Assembly: GCA_017397655.1 (NCBI GenBank)
Contig: JAFQIG010000041.1
Location: 56,910-120,909 of the forward strand
Source of the DNA: Clostridia bacterium
Lineage (GTDB): Bacteria; Bacillota; Clostridia; Oscillospirales; Acutalibacteraceae
Direction of reading: 5' to 3'
DNA length: 64,000 nt
The notes beneath the pieces are model-generated. The model was not told the DNA's origin and ran no database searches. It worked only from the letters and a program-made list of their open reading frames with translations. This document shows positions 1 through 9,480 of the stretch, piece by piece (position 1 is the first letter of the stretch; each line of letters opens with the position of its first letter). Made by a program: the position numbers and the translations under genes.

Positions 1-996
1 ACGCTTGCATCCTCCCGATCTGCAAAGGGGATATACTTTACACGTTTTGCATCGTTCGGGAACGGTCAGACTGTCAAGAATGAAGCTTTTTGCAACCTCT
101 GAATTTTCGATTTCCGCAAAGTCTGTTGATTTGATATTTCCGAGAAAATACTTGTCCGTGCAGTAAAAATCACACGGGTACATATCACCGTTAGCCTCAC
201 ATACAAACTGGTGTGTACAATGACCTGCCATACCGCATTGTTCGGGTACTTGTCCTTGATACATCCTGACAAGATTGTCAAAGTAACGAATGCTCGTATA
301 CTCTCCTCTGACATAGTCTTTGACATACAGATTGAAAACACGGATAAGAAAGTCGGAATATTGATCACTTGTCATATACAGCTCGGAGATTTCTGTCGAA
401 CCGAACGGTCGAAGACACGGAATGAATTGCAGATACTTAAAGCCCTTTGATCTGAAATAACGGTAAATCCTTTCACCGTTTTCGGCACAATATCCCGTCA
501 GTACCGTCAGTATATTAAAGTCAACATTGAATTTTTTTAACAACTCAGCCGTCATAAGAATTTTGTAAAAGGAATTCTGACCTGACGGCTTTTTTCTGTA
601 TTTATTGCCGTCAAGATCGCCGTCAAGGCTGAGTCCCACAAGGAAACTCTCGTTATGAAAAAACATCGCCCACTCATCGTCAATCAATGTTCCGTTTGTC
701 TGAATTGAGTAAAAGATTCTGCTGTTTTTTCGGTTAAGACGCTTTGCACAGTCCGTAAAGAATCGGAAAAAAGACAGCCCTGCAAGAGTCGGTTCACCGC
801 CTTGAAAGGCAAAAGCGACACTTTCACCGTCAGCATACGCCAGCGCCTTTTTGATTAGCGTTTCGGCAGTATCGGTTGACATTATGCTGTGGGAGTGAAG
901 CTCACGGTGCTCGGAAACATCTTTATAAAAGCAGTATTCGCATGACAGATTGCAATGCGAGGAGGCAGGCTTTATCATCAACGATACAGGCGGCAT
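1..996 (-). CDS. Anaerobic sulfatase-maturating enzyme (radical SAM/SPASM), C-terminus cut by window edge
   Basis: Reading the minus strand from an ATG at 996 gives 332 codons open to the window edge. The first residues contain the radical SAM motif CNLSCEYC (CX3CX2C), followed by FAFQGGEP. The last visible residues, ERCKTCKVYPLCRSGGCKR, carry the CX2CX5CX3C pattern of a SPASM auxiliary-cluster domain. This arrangement is typical of anSME, which oxidises a Cys or Ser in a sulfatase to formylglycine. The RBS GGAGAG lies just upstream and the start is 4 nt after the stop of the Cys-type sulfatase, so the two are co-transcribed and very probably enzyme and substrate. Family members are about 370-410 residues, so about 40-80 are missing beyond position 1. 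Confidence 0.93.
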   Translation of the reverse strand, partial: MPPVSLMIKPASSHCNLSCEYCFYKDVSEHRELHSHSIMSTDTAETLIKKALAYADGESVAFAFQGGEPTLAGLSFFRFFTDCAKRLNRKNSRIFYSIQTNGTLIDDEWAMFFHNESFLVGLSLDGDLDGNKYRKKPSGQNSFYKILMTAELLKKFNVDFNILTVLTGYCAENGERIYRYFRSKGFKYLQFIPCLRPFGSTEISELYMTSDQYSDFLIRVFNLYVKDYVRGEYTSIRYFDNLVRMYQGQVPEQCGMAGHCTHQFVCEANGDMYPCDFYCTDKYFLGNIKSTDFAEIENSEVAKSFILDSLTVPERCKTCKVYPLCRSGGCKR

Positions 997-1000
997 TACA

Positions 1001-3022
1001 TCACTCTCCGTTGTCTGTTATTCCTCGGCGGTTATTCTTGAAATTCATCTGGATTTCATCAAGCCGTGCGTGATATTCGTCGGCAACTTCTGGATAAACC
1101 GTAGCTCTGTTGTAGTTTTCACCATGGTCATCCGTCAGAATATGAAGCCAGTTGTTGCGATATTTATCAAAGAATGCCGAGTTGTCGTTTTGTATGCGGT
1201 CAAAGTATTTGAAGGTAACAAATTCGTTCTCTGTCAGGATATCGTATTTGTAATCGGGATATTGTGAAAGTATATCTGATGTCGGCACGGTATACTGAAT
1301 CGCCTTGATATCTTCACGCTTCATATGGAGTATGGGATTATCCTTTGTGTGTATTACGCTGTCATTCTTTAACAAAGGTGCCATTGATACACCGTCAAGC
1401 TCTCTGTCGGTCGGCAGATAGTTTTTTTCGCCGCCGTTACCGGTAATACCGCAAAGCTCCGTAAGAGTCGGATACAAATCAACAAGCGTTGCGGAATTTT
1501 CGCGGATACCGTTGTCACCGAGAGTACCTTGTGAGTTATCCCATCTGATAAGGAACGGAACCTTCTGACCGCCTTCGTATGCGAGGTACTTGCCGCCACG
1601 AAGATCGTTTACGGAGCCTTCAAGCGCAGGGCCGTTATCGCTTGTGAAAATGATGATTGTATCATCAAGAACCCCGAGCTCGTCCATTGTATTGAAAAGC
1701 TGACCTAAATAATAGTCAAACTCAGTAACACAGTCAACATATGTACCCATGCCTGTTTTACCGTCAAAGTCATCACCTGCAAAAACAGGACCGTGCGGCC
1801 ATGGTGAGGTGTACATAGCAAGGAAAGGCTTGTCGCTGTCAGCTTGTTCGGTGATCCAGCTGTTAATTTCATCGTGAATCCACTTTGTCGCCACGCTCTG
1901 ATCACGAAGTTCGTCTGTACCGTGAACGATTTCCCACTCACCGTTTTCCTCTGTTACGTGGTAGAACGGAGTCATATCATTGACATGATGACTGCCGTAG
2001 AAGTAGTCAAAGCCTTGGTTCGTCGGCAGATATTCGCCGTAATCGCCGAGATGCCATTTGCCGAAAAGACCCGTGGAGTATCCTGCAGACTGAAAAGCCT
2101 CGGCAAAGGTGATTTCATCACCGAGCATACCGTCAACGTTAGCTCCCATTTCAAATGAGTTGAAAACCCTTGTAGCTGCAAAAGGCGAAAGAGTGTCTAC
2201 GGTGGGATAAATGACATTGTCAGCGTATCCGCGGTAAGGATATCTGCCTGTCAGCGCAGCAAAACGAGCAGGGGAGCATACCGAATACGACGAATAAAAG
2301 TTAGTAAGATTCAGTCCGTTTTCACCGATGCTGTCGATGTTGGGTGTATCGTAGATTGCTCCGTTAAGCGAAATATCGCCATAACCCAGATCATCCATCA
2401 TAATAAAGAGTACATTAGGATTGGATTTTGAAGCGTTTTTGTCAATCTTTTTCAGATAGTCATCGTGACCCTCCCACAGTCTTTCCGTGTTCGGCTTTGA
2501 GCGCAGATTTCCTGTCAGAACGTATATGACAGATGAAAGCATAAGCAAGATGCTGAAAAGAGCAGAAAGAAGCTTTTTGCCGGTATCTTTATGAAACTGC
2601 TTTTTGGCAACAAAAAATAACCCGAGAAGAGAAAGAATCGTAGGCAAGAACAAAAGCAGATTGCCGAGAAGCCTTGTGAAGAAGCTTCCTTCACCCGTCA
2701 GCAAAGGGTGATCGGCAGACGAAAAGCCTGAAAGTCCCGAAGTAAAGGCACCAAAGCCTGCATCCGCACCGAATATCACAAAGTATAAAAGGATTCCGAA
2801 GGCACAAAAGGCATATCCGTATATCATTTTGGAGTAAACCGTTCTTTTTACAGCAAGTCCGAGTGCAATTATCGCCGACAGAATACAGCAAAACAGCATA
2901 CAAACAAGAACAACAAGGTTGAGTCTTAAAACAAATAAAGCTGACATAAGAACAAATCCTATCGCCATAAGCAGCATAGGAAATACTTTTTTACTACTGT
3001 CAAAAGAAATACTTTTCTTCAT
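1001..3022 (-). CDS. Membrane-anchored Cys-type sulfatase with five N-terminal TM helices
   Basis: 673 residues from the ATG at 3022, which has GGAGGG 6-7 nt upstream; a longer reading to 3103 has no such site. Residues 16-32, 36-58, 68-85, 118-138 and 151-169 are hydrophobic, giving five membrane helices and an outside C-terminus. The sulfatase domain starts near residue 202 (NVLFIMMDDLGYGD). C249-S-P-A-R253 is the formylglycine signature in its cysteine form, so the enzyme depends on maturation. GKWHLG and FTSDNGP are further sulfatase motifs. It probably removes sulfate from glycans such as mucin at the cell surface; the substrate cannot be read. The topology recalls LtaS-type phosphoglycerol transferases, but those use Thr and need no maturase. 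The maturase follows after 4 nt. Confidence 0.92.
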   Translation of the reverse strand: MKKSISFDSSKKVFPMLLMAIGFVLMSALFVLRLNLVVLVCMLFCCILSAIIALGLAVKRTVYSKMIYGYAFCAFGILLYFVIFGADAGFGAFTSGLSGFSSADHPLLTGEGSFFTRLLGNLLLFLPTILSLLGLFFVAKKQFHKDTGKKLLSALFSILLMLSSVIYVLTGNLRSKPNTERLWEGHDDYLKKIDKNASKSNPNVLFIMMDDLGYGDISLNGAIYDTPNIDSIGENGLNLTNFYSSYSVCSPARFAALTGRYPYRGYADNVIYPTVDTLSPFAATRVFNSFEMGANVDGMLGDEITFAEAFQSAGYSTGLFGKWHLGDYGEYLPTNQGFDYFYGSHHVNDMTPFYHVTEENGEWEIVHGTDELRDQSVATKWIHDEINSWITEQADSDKPFLAMYTSPWPHGPVFAGDDFDGKTGMGTYVDCVTEFDYYLGQLFNTMDELGVLDDTIIIFTSDNGPALEGSVNDLRGGKYLAYEGGQKVPFLIRWDNSQGTLGDNGIRENSATLVDLYPTLTELCGITGNGGEKNYLPTDRELDGVSMAPLLKNDSVIHTKDNPILHMKREDIKAIQYTVPTSDILSQYPDYKYDILTENEFVTFKYFDRIQNDNSAFFDKYRNNWLHILTDDHGENYNRATVYPEVADEYHARLDEIQMNFKNNRRGITDNGE

Positions 3023-3044
3023 CAAACACCCTCCGTTCAAACAA

Positions 3045-3072
3045 ATTTTAATGTATTGAATTGAAATGTCAA
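3045..3072 (-). promoter_or_regulatory. Probable sigma-A promoter of the sulfatase-maturase pair
   Basis: On the minus strand TTGACA (3072-3067) and TAAAAT (3050-3045) are separated by 16 nt, just upstream of the sulfatase RBS and downstream of the his terminator. Confidence 0.6.
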
Positions 3073-3095
3073 TACAGTTGAAGTTGACAAACAAA

Positions 3096-3127
3096 CCCGA
3101 CACAGTGAGAATTTTTACTGTGTCGGG
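3096..3127 (-). terminator. Terminator of the his operon
   Basis: The arms CCCGACACAGT and ACTGTGTCGGG form an 11-bp stem with a 10-nt loop. On the minus strand it follows the hisIE stop by 18 nt and is followed by TTTGTTTGTC. Confidence 0.85.
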
Positions 3128-3145
3128 AGAATTAATAGTGTCTGA

Positions 3146-3796
3146 TCAGACCATTTTTTCCTGTTTGACTTTTTTGTCAATGACGTGGCGGGAGGCGAGC
3201 TCTGATGTGATATCATCAACGCTGATGCCCATCTGTGCCATAAGAACCATTACGTGATAAGCAAGGTCTGCGATTTCGTAAATCGTTTCTTTTTTGTCGT
3301 TGTTCTTTGCACCTACGATGACCTCGGTAGACTCTTCACCGACCTTTTTGAGGATTTTGTCGATACCTTTTTCAAAGAGGTATGTGGTGTACGAGCCTTC
3401 CTTTTTCTCTTCTTTTCTTCCGATAATAAGGTTCATAAGTCCCTGATAAGTAAATGCATCGGGGATATCTTCATTTTCAAAAACAACATCGTTAAAGCAG
3501 CTTTCTGCACCTGTATGACAGGCAGGACCCTCTTTTTTGACAAAGACGGTCAGAGCATCGGCATCACAGTCAGCAACAATCTTTACGATATGCTGAACAT
3601 TGCCCGATGTTTCGCCTTTTCGCCACAGCTCCTGACGTGAACGTGACCAGAAGCAGGTGCGCTTTTCGTCAATGCTGATCTGAAGGCTTTCACGGTTCAT
3701 ATAGGCGACTGTCAGAACCTTGTTTGTCTGATAGTCAACAACAACGGCAGGGATAAGTCCGTTTGCATCGAATTTGAGTGAATCTATATTAAACAT
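3146..3796 (-). CDS. hisIE: HisIE, phosphoribosyl-AMP cyclohydrolase / phosphoribosyl-ATP pyrophosphatase
   Basis: 216 residues; start chosen at 3796 (MFNIDSLKF) because AGGAGG lies 7 nt upstream. The N-terminal half is HisI ([18 protein letters not shown], then zinc-ligand cysteines in DCDADAL and GPACHTG). The C-terminal half from about residue 110 is HisE ([22 protein letters not shown]). It catalyses steps two and three of histidine synthesis. Last gene of the operon, 10 nt after hisF, followed by a terminator. Confidence 0.96.
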   Translation of the reverse strand: MFNIDSLKFDANGLIPAVVVDYQTNKVLTVAYMNRESLQISIDEKRTCFWSRSRQELWRKGETSGNVQHIVKIVADCDADALTVFVKKEGPACHTGAESCFNDVVFENEDIPDAFTYQGLMNLIIGRKEEKKEGSYTTYLFEKGIDKILKKVGEESTEVIVGAKNNDKKETIYEIADLAYHVMVLMAQMGISVDDITSELASRHVIDKKVKQEKMV

Positions 3797-3806
3797 AATT
3801 TTCCTC

Positions 3807-4565
3807 CTATAATCTGACATTTATTCCGTCCTCACGGAGCTTCATTTTTAAATCACGGATAGACACTTCACCAAAGTGGAATATGGAAGCGGCAAGACCC
3901 GCATCAATATTCGGAATGGCATTGAACAGCTCGGTAAAGTGCTGCATATTGCCTGCACCGCCCGAAGCGATAACGGGAACATCGGAAATCTCGCAAACCT
4001 TCTGTAGCATTTCGATATCAAAGCCGTTTTTAACTCCGTCAGTATCAATACTGTTGATAACAAGCTCACCTGCGCCGGAATCGAGACCGAATTTTATCCA
4101 TTCGAGAGCATCCATACCTGTGTTCTCACGGCCACCTTTTGAAAAGACTCTGAAAACTCCGTCAACACGCTTGATATCAACTGACAGTACAACGCATTGA
4201 TCGCCGTAAAGCTTTGCGGCTTCGGAAATGAGTGACGGATTTCTGATAGCACCTGAGTTTACGCTGACCTTGTCTGCACCGCATTTCAACACACGGTCAA
4301 AGTCCGATACCGAGTTAATGCCGCCGCCGACTGTCAGCGGAATGAATACGCTTGAAGCGGCTTCCTTCAAAATGTCCGTAAAAATTGCGCGACCCTCTAC
4401 GGAAGCGGTTATATCATAAAAGACAAGCTCGTCAGCGCCGCATTCGCTGTAAAACTTTGCAAGAGAAACGGGGGAAGAGACATCCTTGAGACCTAAAAAG
4501 TTTGTTCCCTTGACTACACGTCCGTCCTTGACGTCAAGGCAGGGGATAATTCTTTTTGTTATCAT
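3807..4565 (-). CDS. hisF: Imidazole glycerol phosphate synthase, cyclase subunit HisF
   Basis: 252 residues, the usual length. A (beta/alpha)8 barrel starting [20 protein letters not shown], with the catalytic Asp residues in PCLDVKDG and LSVDIKR, and phosphate-binding loops VGGGI and ASGGAG. With HisH it converts PRFAR and ammonia to imidazole glycerol phosphate and AICAR. It lies 5 nt after hisA; the RBS is weak (AAAGGGGT), so translation may be coupled to hisA. Confidence 0.97.
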   Translation of the reverse strand: MITKRIIPCLDVKDGRVVKGTNFLGLKDVSSPVSLAKFYSECGADELVFYDITASVEGRAIFTDILKEAASSVFIPLTVGGGINSVSDFDRVLKCGADKVSVNSGAIRNPSLISEAAKLYGDQCVVLSVDIKRVDGVFRVFSKGGRENTGMDALEWIKFGLDSGAGELVINSIDTDGVKNGFDIEMLQKVCEISDVPVIASGGAGNMQHFTELFNAIPNIDAGLAASIFHFGEVSIRDLKMKLREDGINVRL

Positions 4566-4570
4566 TTGCT

Positions 4571-5287
4571 TTACCCCTTTGCGACTCTGACAGCTTCGGC
4601 GAGGTCAATGTTACCTGTGTAAATGGCCTTGCCAAGGATTGCGCCGTACATATTCATATCACGAAGAGCGATTACATCATCAATTGAAGTAACGCCGCCC
4701 GAAGCGATAATGTCCATATTGAATGATTCGGAAAGCTCCTTGTAAAGCGGAAGATTGGTACCGCTTAAAGCGCCGTCCTTTGAAATATCCGTGCAGATAA
4801 CGGTGGAAACACCAATGTTCTGAAGATTTCTGAAAAAGTCAAAGCAGTCAACCTCGGACTTTTCCGTCCAGCCCTTGATCGCAACAAAGCCGTCTTTAAT
4901 GTCAACACCGACGGCAATTTTTTCGCCGTACTTGTCAACGACTTTACGCAAAAAGACAGGATCCGTCACGGCGGTAGTACCGATTATAACACGCATAACG
5001 CCGATGTCAATGTATTTTTCGACAACAGCCTGAGTTCTGACGCCTCCGCCTATTTCTACCTTAAGACCGCTTTTCTTTACAAGCTTTTCAACTATGTCAA
5101 TATTGGGAGTAGTGCCGTTTTTAGCACCTTCAAGATCGACAACGTGCAGATATTCGGCACCTGCGGCACGAAAGCTTTTGGCGATCTCAAGAGGGTTTTC
5201 GCTGTAGACGGTCATTTGGGAATAATCACCCTTGTAAAGGCGTACTACTTTACCGTCATAAATGTCTGTTGCTGGAAAAATGTGCAT
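4571..5287 (-). CDS. hisA: ProFAR isomerase HisA
   Basis: 238 residues beginning MHIFPATDIYDGKVVRLYKG, with GVDIKDG on the opposite catalytic strand and phosphate loops IGGGVR and ASGGVT. It is a half-barrel repeat enzyme homologous to HisF and performs the Amadori-type isomerisation before the HisHF step. RBS GGAGGCC lies 6 nt upstream. Not the bifunctional PriA type in any obvious way; the complete his operon supports HisA. Confidence 0.96.
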   Translation of the reverse strand: MHIFPATDIYDGKVVRLYKGDYSQMTVYSENPLEIAKSFRAAGAEYLHVVDLEGAKNGTTPNIDIVEKLVKKSGLKVEIGGGVRTQAVVEKYIDIGVMRVIIGTTAVTDPVFLRKVVDKYGEKIAVGVDIKDGFVAIKGWTEKSEVDCFDFFRNLQNIGVSTVICTDISKDGALSGTNLPLYKELSESFNMDIIASGGVTSIDDVIALRDMNMYGAILGKAIYTGNIDLAEAVRVAKG

Positions 5288-5300
5288 AAAAAAGGCCTCC

Positions 5301-5921
5301 TTATTTCATTTCACAAAAAGCACGAAGTATGGACAAACCGACATCGCCACTCTTTTCCGGATGGAACTGAGTACCGAAAACCGTTCCGTTTGAAACAGCG
5401 GCAGTAAGCATTGCACCGTACTCGGTTGAAGCGATAAGAGATTCTTCACAGTGCTTTGCGTAATATGAATGAACAAAATAAACATAGTCTCCGTTGTTGA
5501 TATACTTGAAAAGCGGACTCTTTTCTTTATCATCGGGGAAGATCAGAGCATTCCATCCGATCTGAGGAATTTTAAGCTCTTTCGGAACATCGGGCTCTAT
5601 CGGAACGACTTCGCCTTTGATAAGGGAGAGTCCCTCGTGCTCGCCGTATTCAAAGCTTTTGTCAAAGAGAAGCTGCATACCGAGGCAAATGCCAAGTAAA
5701 GGCTTTTTACTTGACGCACAGAAGTGAACAAACTTGTCAAGTCCCGTACTGCGAAGCTTTTCTGCGGCATCGGCAAAAGCACCTACACCGGGAAGAATTA
5801 TCCTGTCACAAGAGGACAGGACAGCCTCGTCACTTGAGACTATCGCTTCTTCTCCGATAAAAGCAAACGAACTGCAAAGTGAAAAAAGATTACCGACACC
5901 GTAATCAATAATACCGGTCAT
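5301..5921 (-). CDS. hisH: Imidazole glycerol phosphate synthase, glutaminase subunit HisH
   Basis: 206 residues of a class I glutamine amidotransferase. It starts MTGIIDYGVGN, with the nucleophile Cys in LLGICLGMQLLFD and the His and Glu of the triad in TQFHPEKSG. It supplies ammonia to HisF, whose gene lies two genes downstream. The start codon overlaps the hisB stop by 1 nt (TAATG), which indicates translational coupling. Confidence 0.96.
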   Translation of the reverse strand: MTGIIDYGVGNLFSLCSSFAFIGEEAIVSSDEAVLSSCDRIILPGVGAFADAAEKLRSTGLDKFVHFCASSKKPLLGICLGMQLLFDKSFEYGEHEGLSLIKGEVVPIEPDVPKELKIPQIGWNALIFPDDKEKSPLFKYINNGDYVYFVHSYYAKHCEESLIASTEYGAMLTAAVSNGTVFGTQFHPEKSGDVGLSILRAFCEMK

Positions 5922-6499
5922 TATAAAACACCTTTCGTTGAGGGAATGGCTGTTCCCGTGATAGCGACAGCAGCTTTCATAACTCTGCCGAGAGACTTGA
6001 AGGCGGCTTCAATGATGTGATGAGAATTGGATCCGAAAAGCTGCTTGAAGTGAAGAGTTACGTCACTGTTTCTGACAAAGGAGATCATAAATTCTTCACA
6101 AAGCTCGGTATCAAATTCGCCGACCTTCGGGGTCGGAATGTTAAGACTGTAGTTGAGGTATGAACGACCCGAAATGTCTACGGCACAGAGCATAAGTGTT
6201 TCGTCCATGGGGAGAATGATATCGGCATATCGTGCGATGCCTTTTTTATCGCCGAGAGCTTCTTTAAAAGCTTTTCCGAGGCAGATGCCGATATCTTCGA
6301 CAGAGTGGTGATAATCAACATGACTGTCACCGTTGCAAGTAACCTTAAGGTCAAAAGAACCGTGAGAAGCAAAAAGCGTGAGCATATGGTCAAGGAAACC
6401 GCAGCCTGTATCTATTTCACTTTTGCCGCTGCCGTCAAGATCTATGGACAGATATATATCTGTTTCGCCGGTTTTTCTGATAATTTCCGATGTACGCAT
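5921..6499 (-). CDS. hisB: Imidazoleglycerol-phosphate dehydratase HisB
   Basis: 192 residues, the monofunctional form without the histidinol-phosphatase domain of enterobacteria. Metal-binding motifs are visible: GCGFLDHML, DSHVDYHHSVEDIG and SNSHHIIEAAFK. It lies 3 nt after hisC and overlaps hisH by 1 nt. No histidinol-phosphatase gene is seen in this operon, so that step must be encoded elsewhere. Confidence 0.97.
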   Translation of the reverse strand: MRTSEIIRKTGETDIYLSIDLDGSGKSEIDTGCGFLDHMLTLFASHGSFDLKVTCNGDSHVDYHHSVEDIGICLGKAFKEALGDKKGIARYADIILPMDETLMLCAVDISGRSYLNYSLNIPTPKVGEFDTELCEEFMISFVRNSDVTLHFKQLFGSNSHHIIEAAFKSLGRVMKAAVAITGTAIPSTKGVL

Positions 6500-6502
6500 G
6501 GT

Positions 6503-7570
6503 TTAACCTCCTTGGTTTAAAAGAAGCTTTTTAAGAGTGTTTATAAGAACTTCCATCTGATCGGGAGAACCGATGGAAATGCGGTTAAAGTCTTTAATGA
6601 TTTCTGAAGAGAAATGTCTGACAAGTATTCCGTTTTGGCGAAGCATGGTGTAAATCTCTTCACCCGAAATTGTTTGGTGGCGGGCAAAAACAAAGTTTGC
6701 TTTTGATTCGATAACACAGAAGCCGAGCTTCCGAAGCTCTGCGGTCGTATACTCTCTGGCTTTGATAACCGTTTTGCAGTTATTCATATAGTAATCGTTA
6801 TCGTCAATAGCGGCAATACCTGCTGCCATGGTTGAACGGTTAATATTATAAGGATTTGTTGAATACTTGATTTTTTCAAGATCTTCAATTATTTCGGGGC
6901 AGGCGATACCGAAGCCGAGTCTTGCACCTGCAAGAGAATGAGATTTTGAAAAAGTATGTACAACAAGCAAATTATCGTATTCTTTTATGAGAGGAATACA
7001 GGTTTCTGCACCGAAGTCAACATATGCCTCATCAATGATGACAAGATTATCTTTGTTGGTATCAAGAATCGAGCGAACCTCATAGGCAGACAGGCAAAGA
7101 CCCGTCGGGGCATTCGGGTTTGCAATGACGATGTTGGTGGAAAGACCGTGATAATCGGCAGCGTTTATTGAGAAATCATCGCAAAGCGGAATCTTCTTAT
7201 AATCAATACCGTAAAGATCACCGAAGACGGGATAAAAACCGTAGCTTATCGACGGGAAGGACATTCCTTTATTCTCATCACAAAAAGCGAGAAAAGCAAA
7301 GTTCAGCACTTCGTCCGAGCCGTTTCCGCAAAAGATATTTTCGGGTGAAACGCCGAAAAGCTTTGCGGCTTTACTCTTCAAAACAGAACATTCGGGATCG
7401 GGATAAAGCTGAAGGAGAGTTGACGCCTCGTTAATACTGTCGATAACAGCTTTTGACGGAGGAAACGGCGATTCGTTGGTGTTGAGCTTGATGTTGATAG
7501 TATCCTTCGGCTGTTCGCCGGGAACATATGCTTCAAGATTCTTTAATTTATCGCAAATAAATCTGCTCAT
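6503..7570 (-). CDS. hisC: Histidinol-phosphate aminotransferase HisC
   Basis: 355 residues, a fold-type I PLP enzyme. LNTNESPFPPSKAVID is the N-terminal substrate region, NPNAPTGL and IIDEAYVDF are cofactor-pocket motifs, and HTFSKSHSLAGARLG holds the Schiff-base Lys. It transfers an amino group from glutamate to imidazole acetol phosphate. It lies 11 nt after hisD. Confidence 0.96.
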   Translation of the reverse strand: MSRFICDKLKNLEAYVPGEQPKDTINIKLNTNESPFPPSKAVIDSINEASTLLQLYPDPECSVLKSKAAKLFGVSPENIFCGNGSDEVLNFAFLAFCDENKGMSFPSISYGFYPVFGDLYGIDYKKIPLCDDFSINAADYHGLSTNIVIANPNAPTGLCLSAYEVRSILDTNKDNLVIIDEAYVDFGAETCIPLIKEYDNLLVVHTFSKSHSLAGARLGFGIACPEIIEDLEKIKYSTNPYNINRSTMAAGIAAIDDNDYYMNNCKTVIKAREYTTAELRKLGFCVIESKANFVFARHQTISGEEIYTMLRQNGILVRHFSSEIIKDFNRISIGSPDQMEVLINTLKKLLLNQGG

Positions 7571-7581
7571 TGTATGACCTC

Positions 7582-8853
7582 TTATTCAAAACGTATGGTA
7601 GCTGACTTTGCGTGTGCAGTCAGACCTTCTTTTTCGGCAAAGTAAGCGATTTTCTGAGCGACTTCGCCGAGTGCATCTGATGTGTAATATGTAAACTGTG
7701 TGCGCTTTACAAAGTCCTCAACGGAGAGGGGGCTTGAGAATTTTGCCGTACCGCTTGTCGGGAGAGTGTGGTTGGGACCTGCAAAGTAGTCGCCGAGAGC
7801 CTCGGGACAGTTCTTGCCGAGGAAAACGGAGCCTGCGTTGCGGACGAGCCCCAAAAGATCAAACGGATTGTCAACGCAAAGCTCAAGATGCTCGGGAGCG
7901 ATTTCATTGGAAATGCGGATTGCTTCATTGATCGAATCAACGATAAGAATTGCACCGTAATTGTCTATGGATTCACGTGCGATTTCCTGACGTGAAAGAA
8001 GCGGAATCTGCTTTTCAAGCTCTTCGCTGACAGCGCTTGCAAGAGTCTTGCTGTCGGTCAGAAGTATGGCGGAAGCCAGCTTGTCATGCTCTGCCTGAGA
8101 GAGAAGATCGGCCGCAACAAAGCGGGGATTACACGTATCATCGGCAATTACAAGAATCTCGCTCGGTCCTGCAATCATATCAATATCGACCTGACCGAAA
8201 ACCATTCTCTTTGCCTGAGCGACAAAGCGGTTACCGGGGCCTACGATCTTATCAACCTTGGGAACACTTTCCGTGCCGTAAGCGAGTGCCGCAACAGCTT
8301 GAGCACCGCCGACCTTGAATATTCTTCCGACACCTGCAATTTTTGCGGCAGCGAGAATAACGGGATTTACGGTACCGTCTTTAGAAGGCGGAGTAGTCAT
8401 AACGATCTCGTCACAGCCTGCAATAACGGCAGGGATACAGTTCATAAGAACAGATGACGGATAAGCAGCCGTACCGCCCGGAACATAAAGACCGACACGT
8501 GACAGAGGAATGACCTTCTGACCTATTACAACGCCTTCTTTTTCGTTGATAACAAAGCTGTTGTTGACCTGTCTTTTATGGAAAGCGAAGATGTTTTCTT
8601 TTGCCTGTTTCAGAATTTCGATATATTCGTCATCAACGGAATTGAAAGCGGCATCGATTTCCTCCTGAGTAACCTCAAGAGATGTAAGCTCTGCCTTGTC
8701 AAATTTTTTGCTGTACTCATAAAGTGCGGCATCACCGTTTTTTCTGACATTATCAATAATACCCGAAACGATGGAAGATACATCATCTGCATCCTCGGGA
8801 CGTTTGATAAAGTCGAGAGAGGGATTCTGTTTATAGTCAATGATTTTGATCAT
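7582..8853 (-). CDS. hisD: Histidinol dehydrogenase HisD
   Basis: 423 residues, full length. Family motifs include GLYVPGGTAAYPSSVLMN, VDKIVGPGNRFVAQAK, IDMIAGPSEILV and the zinc/catalytic stretch SQAEHD. It catalyses the final two oxidations to histidine with NAD. It starts 6 nt after the hisG stop. Confidence 0.97.
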   Translation of the reverse strand: MIKIIDYKQNPSLDFIKRPEDADDVSSIVSGIIDNVRKNGDAALYEYSKKFDKAELTSLEVTQEEIDAAFNSVDDEYIEILKQAKENIFAFHKRQVNNSFVINEKEGVVIGQKVIPLSRVGLYVPGGTAAYPSSVLMNCIPAVIAGCDEIVMTTPPSKDGTVNPVILAAAKIAGVGRIFKVGGAQAVAALAYGTESVPKVDKIVGPGNRFVAQAKRMVFGQVDIDMIAGPSEILVIADDTCNPRFVAADLLSQAEHDKLASAILLTDSKTLASAVSEELEKQIPLLSRQEIARESIDNYGAILIVDSINEAIRISNEIAPEHLELCVDNPFDLLGLVRNAGSVFLGKNCPEALGDYFAGPNHTLPTSGTAKFSSPLSVEDFVKRTQFTYYTSDALGEVAQKIAYFAEKEGLTAHAKSATIRFE

Positions 8854-8859
8854 TATTAA

Positions 8860-9480
8860 TTACTCCTTGATATTGCGGATTTTTTCACAGATGTCATTAA
8901 TCTTTTCGTACTTGAACTTGTAGCTTGCTTTATTGGCGATAAGCCGTGCGCTGATATCGACGATATCCTCAAAGGGCTCAAGATTGTTTTCGCGCAGAGT
9001 GGTTCCTGTTTCAACGATATCAACAATAACGTCGGAAAGGTTGAGAAGCGGAGCAATCTCGATGGAGCCGTTGAGCTTGATGATCTCAATATCACGGCTT
9101 TGAGAAGCGTAATAGCTTCTTGCAATATTCGGGAATTTTGTCGCAACACGGATTGTCGAATCGCTTGACGGACGGCATCCCTTGATACCTGCAACAGCCA
9201 TACGGCATTTGCCCATTCCAAGGTCGAGCAACTCGTATACATCGGAGCCTTGCTCAAGAAGGATGTCTTTTCCGACAATACCGATATCTGCGGCACCACG
9301 TTCAACATAAACGGCAACATCGGACGGCTTTGCCCAGAAGTAGCAAACACCGTTTTCTTCGTTAGTAAAGATAAGTTTTCTGTTATCCTCTTCAATTTCG
9401 GGACAACCGTAGCCGAGCGATTTAAAAATTTTGTATGCCTTTTCGCCGAGCCTGCCTTTCGGGAGAGCGATATTAATCAT
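8860..9480 (-). CDS. hisG: ATP phosphoribosyltransferase catalytic subunit, short form HisG
   Basis: 206 residues beginning MINIALPKGRLGEKAYKIF, with the PRPP loop in DIVETGTTLRENNLE. It lacks the C-terminal regulatory domain of the long form. Short HisG proteins work only with HisZ, which is encoded directly upstream and overlaps it by 8 nt. It commits ATP and PRPP to histidine synthesis, and feedback inhibition runs through the HisZ partner. Confidence 0.96.
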   Translation of the reverse strand: MINIALPKGRLGEKAYKIFKSLGYGCPEIEEDNRKLIFTNEENGVCYFWAKPSDVAVYVERGAADIGIVGKDILLEQGSDVYELLDLGMGKCRMAVAGIKGCRPSSDSTIRVATKFPNIARSYYASQSRDIEIIKLNGSIEIAPLLNLSDVIVDIVETGTTLRENNLEPFEDIVDISARLIANKASYKFKYEKINDICEKIRNIKE

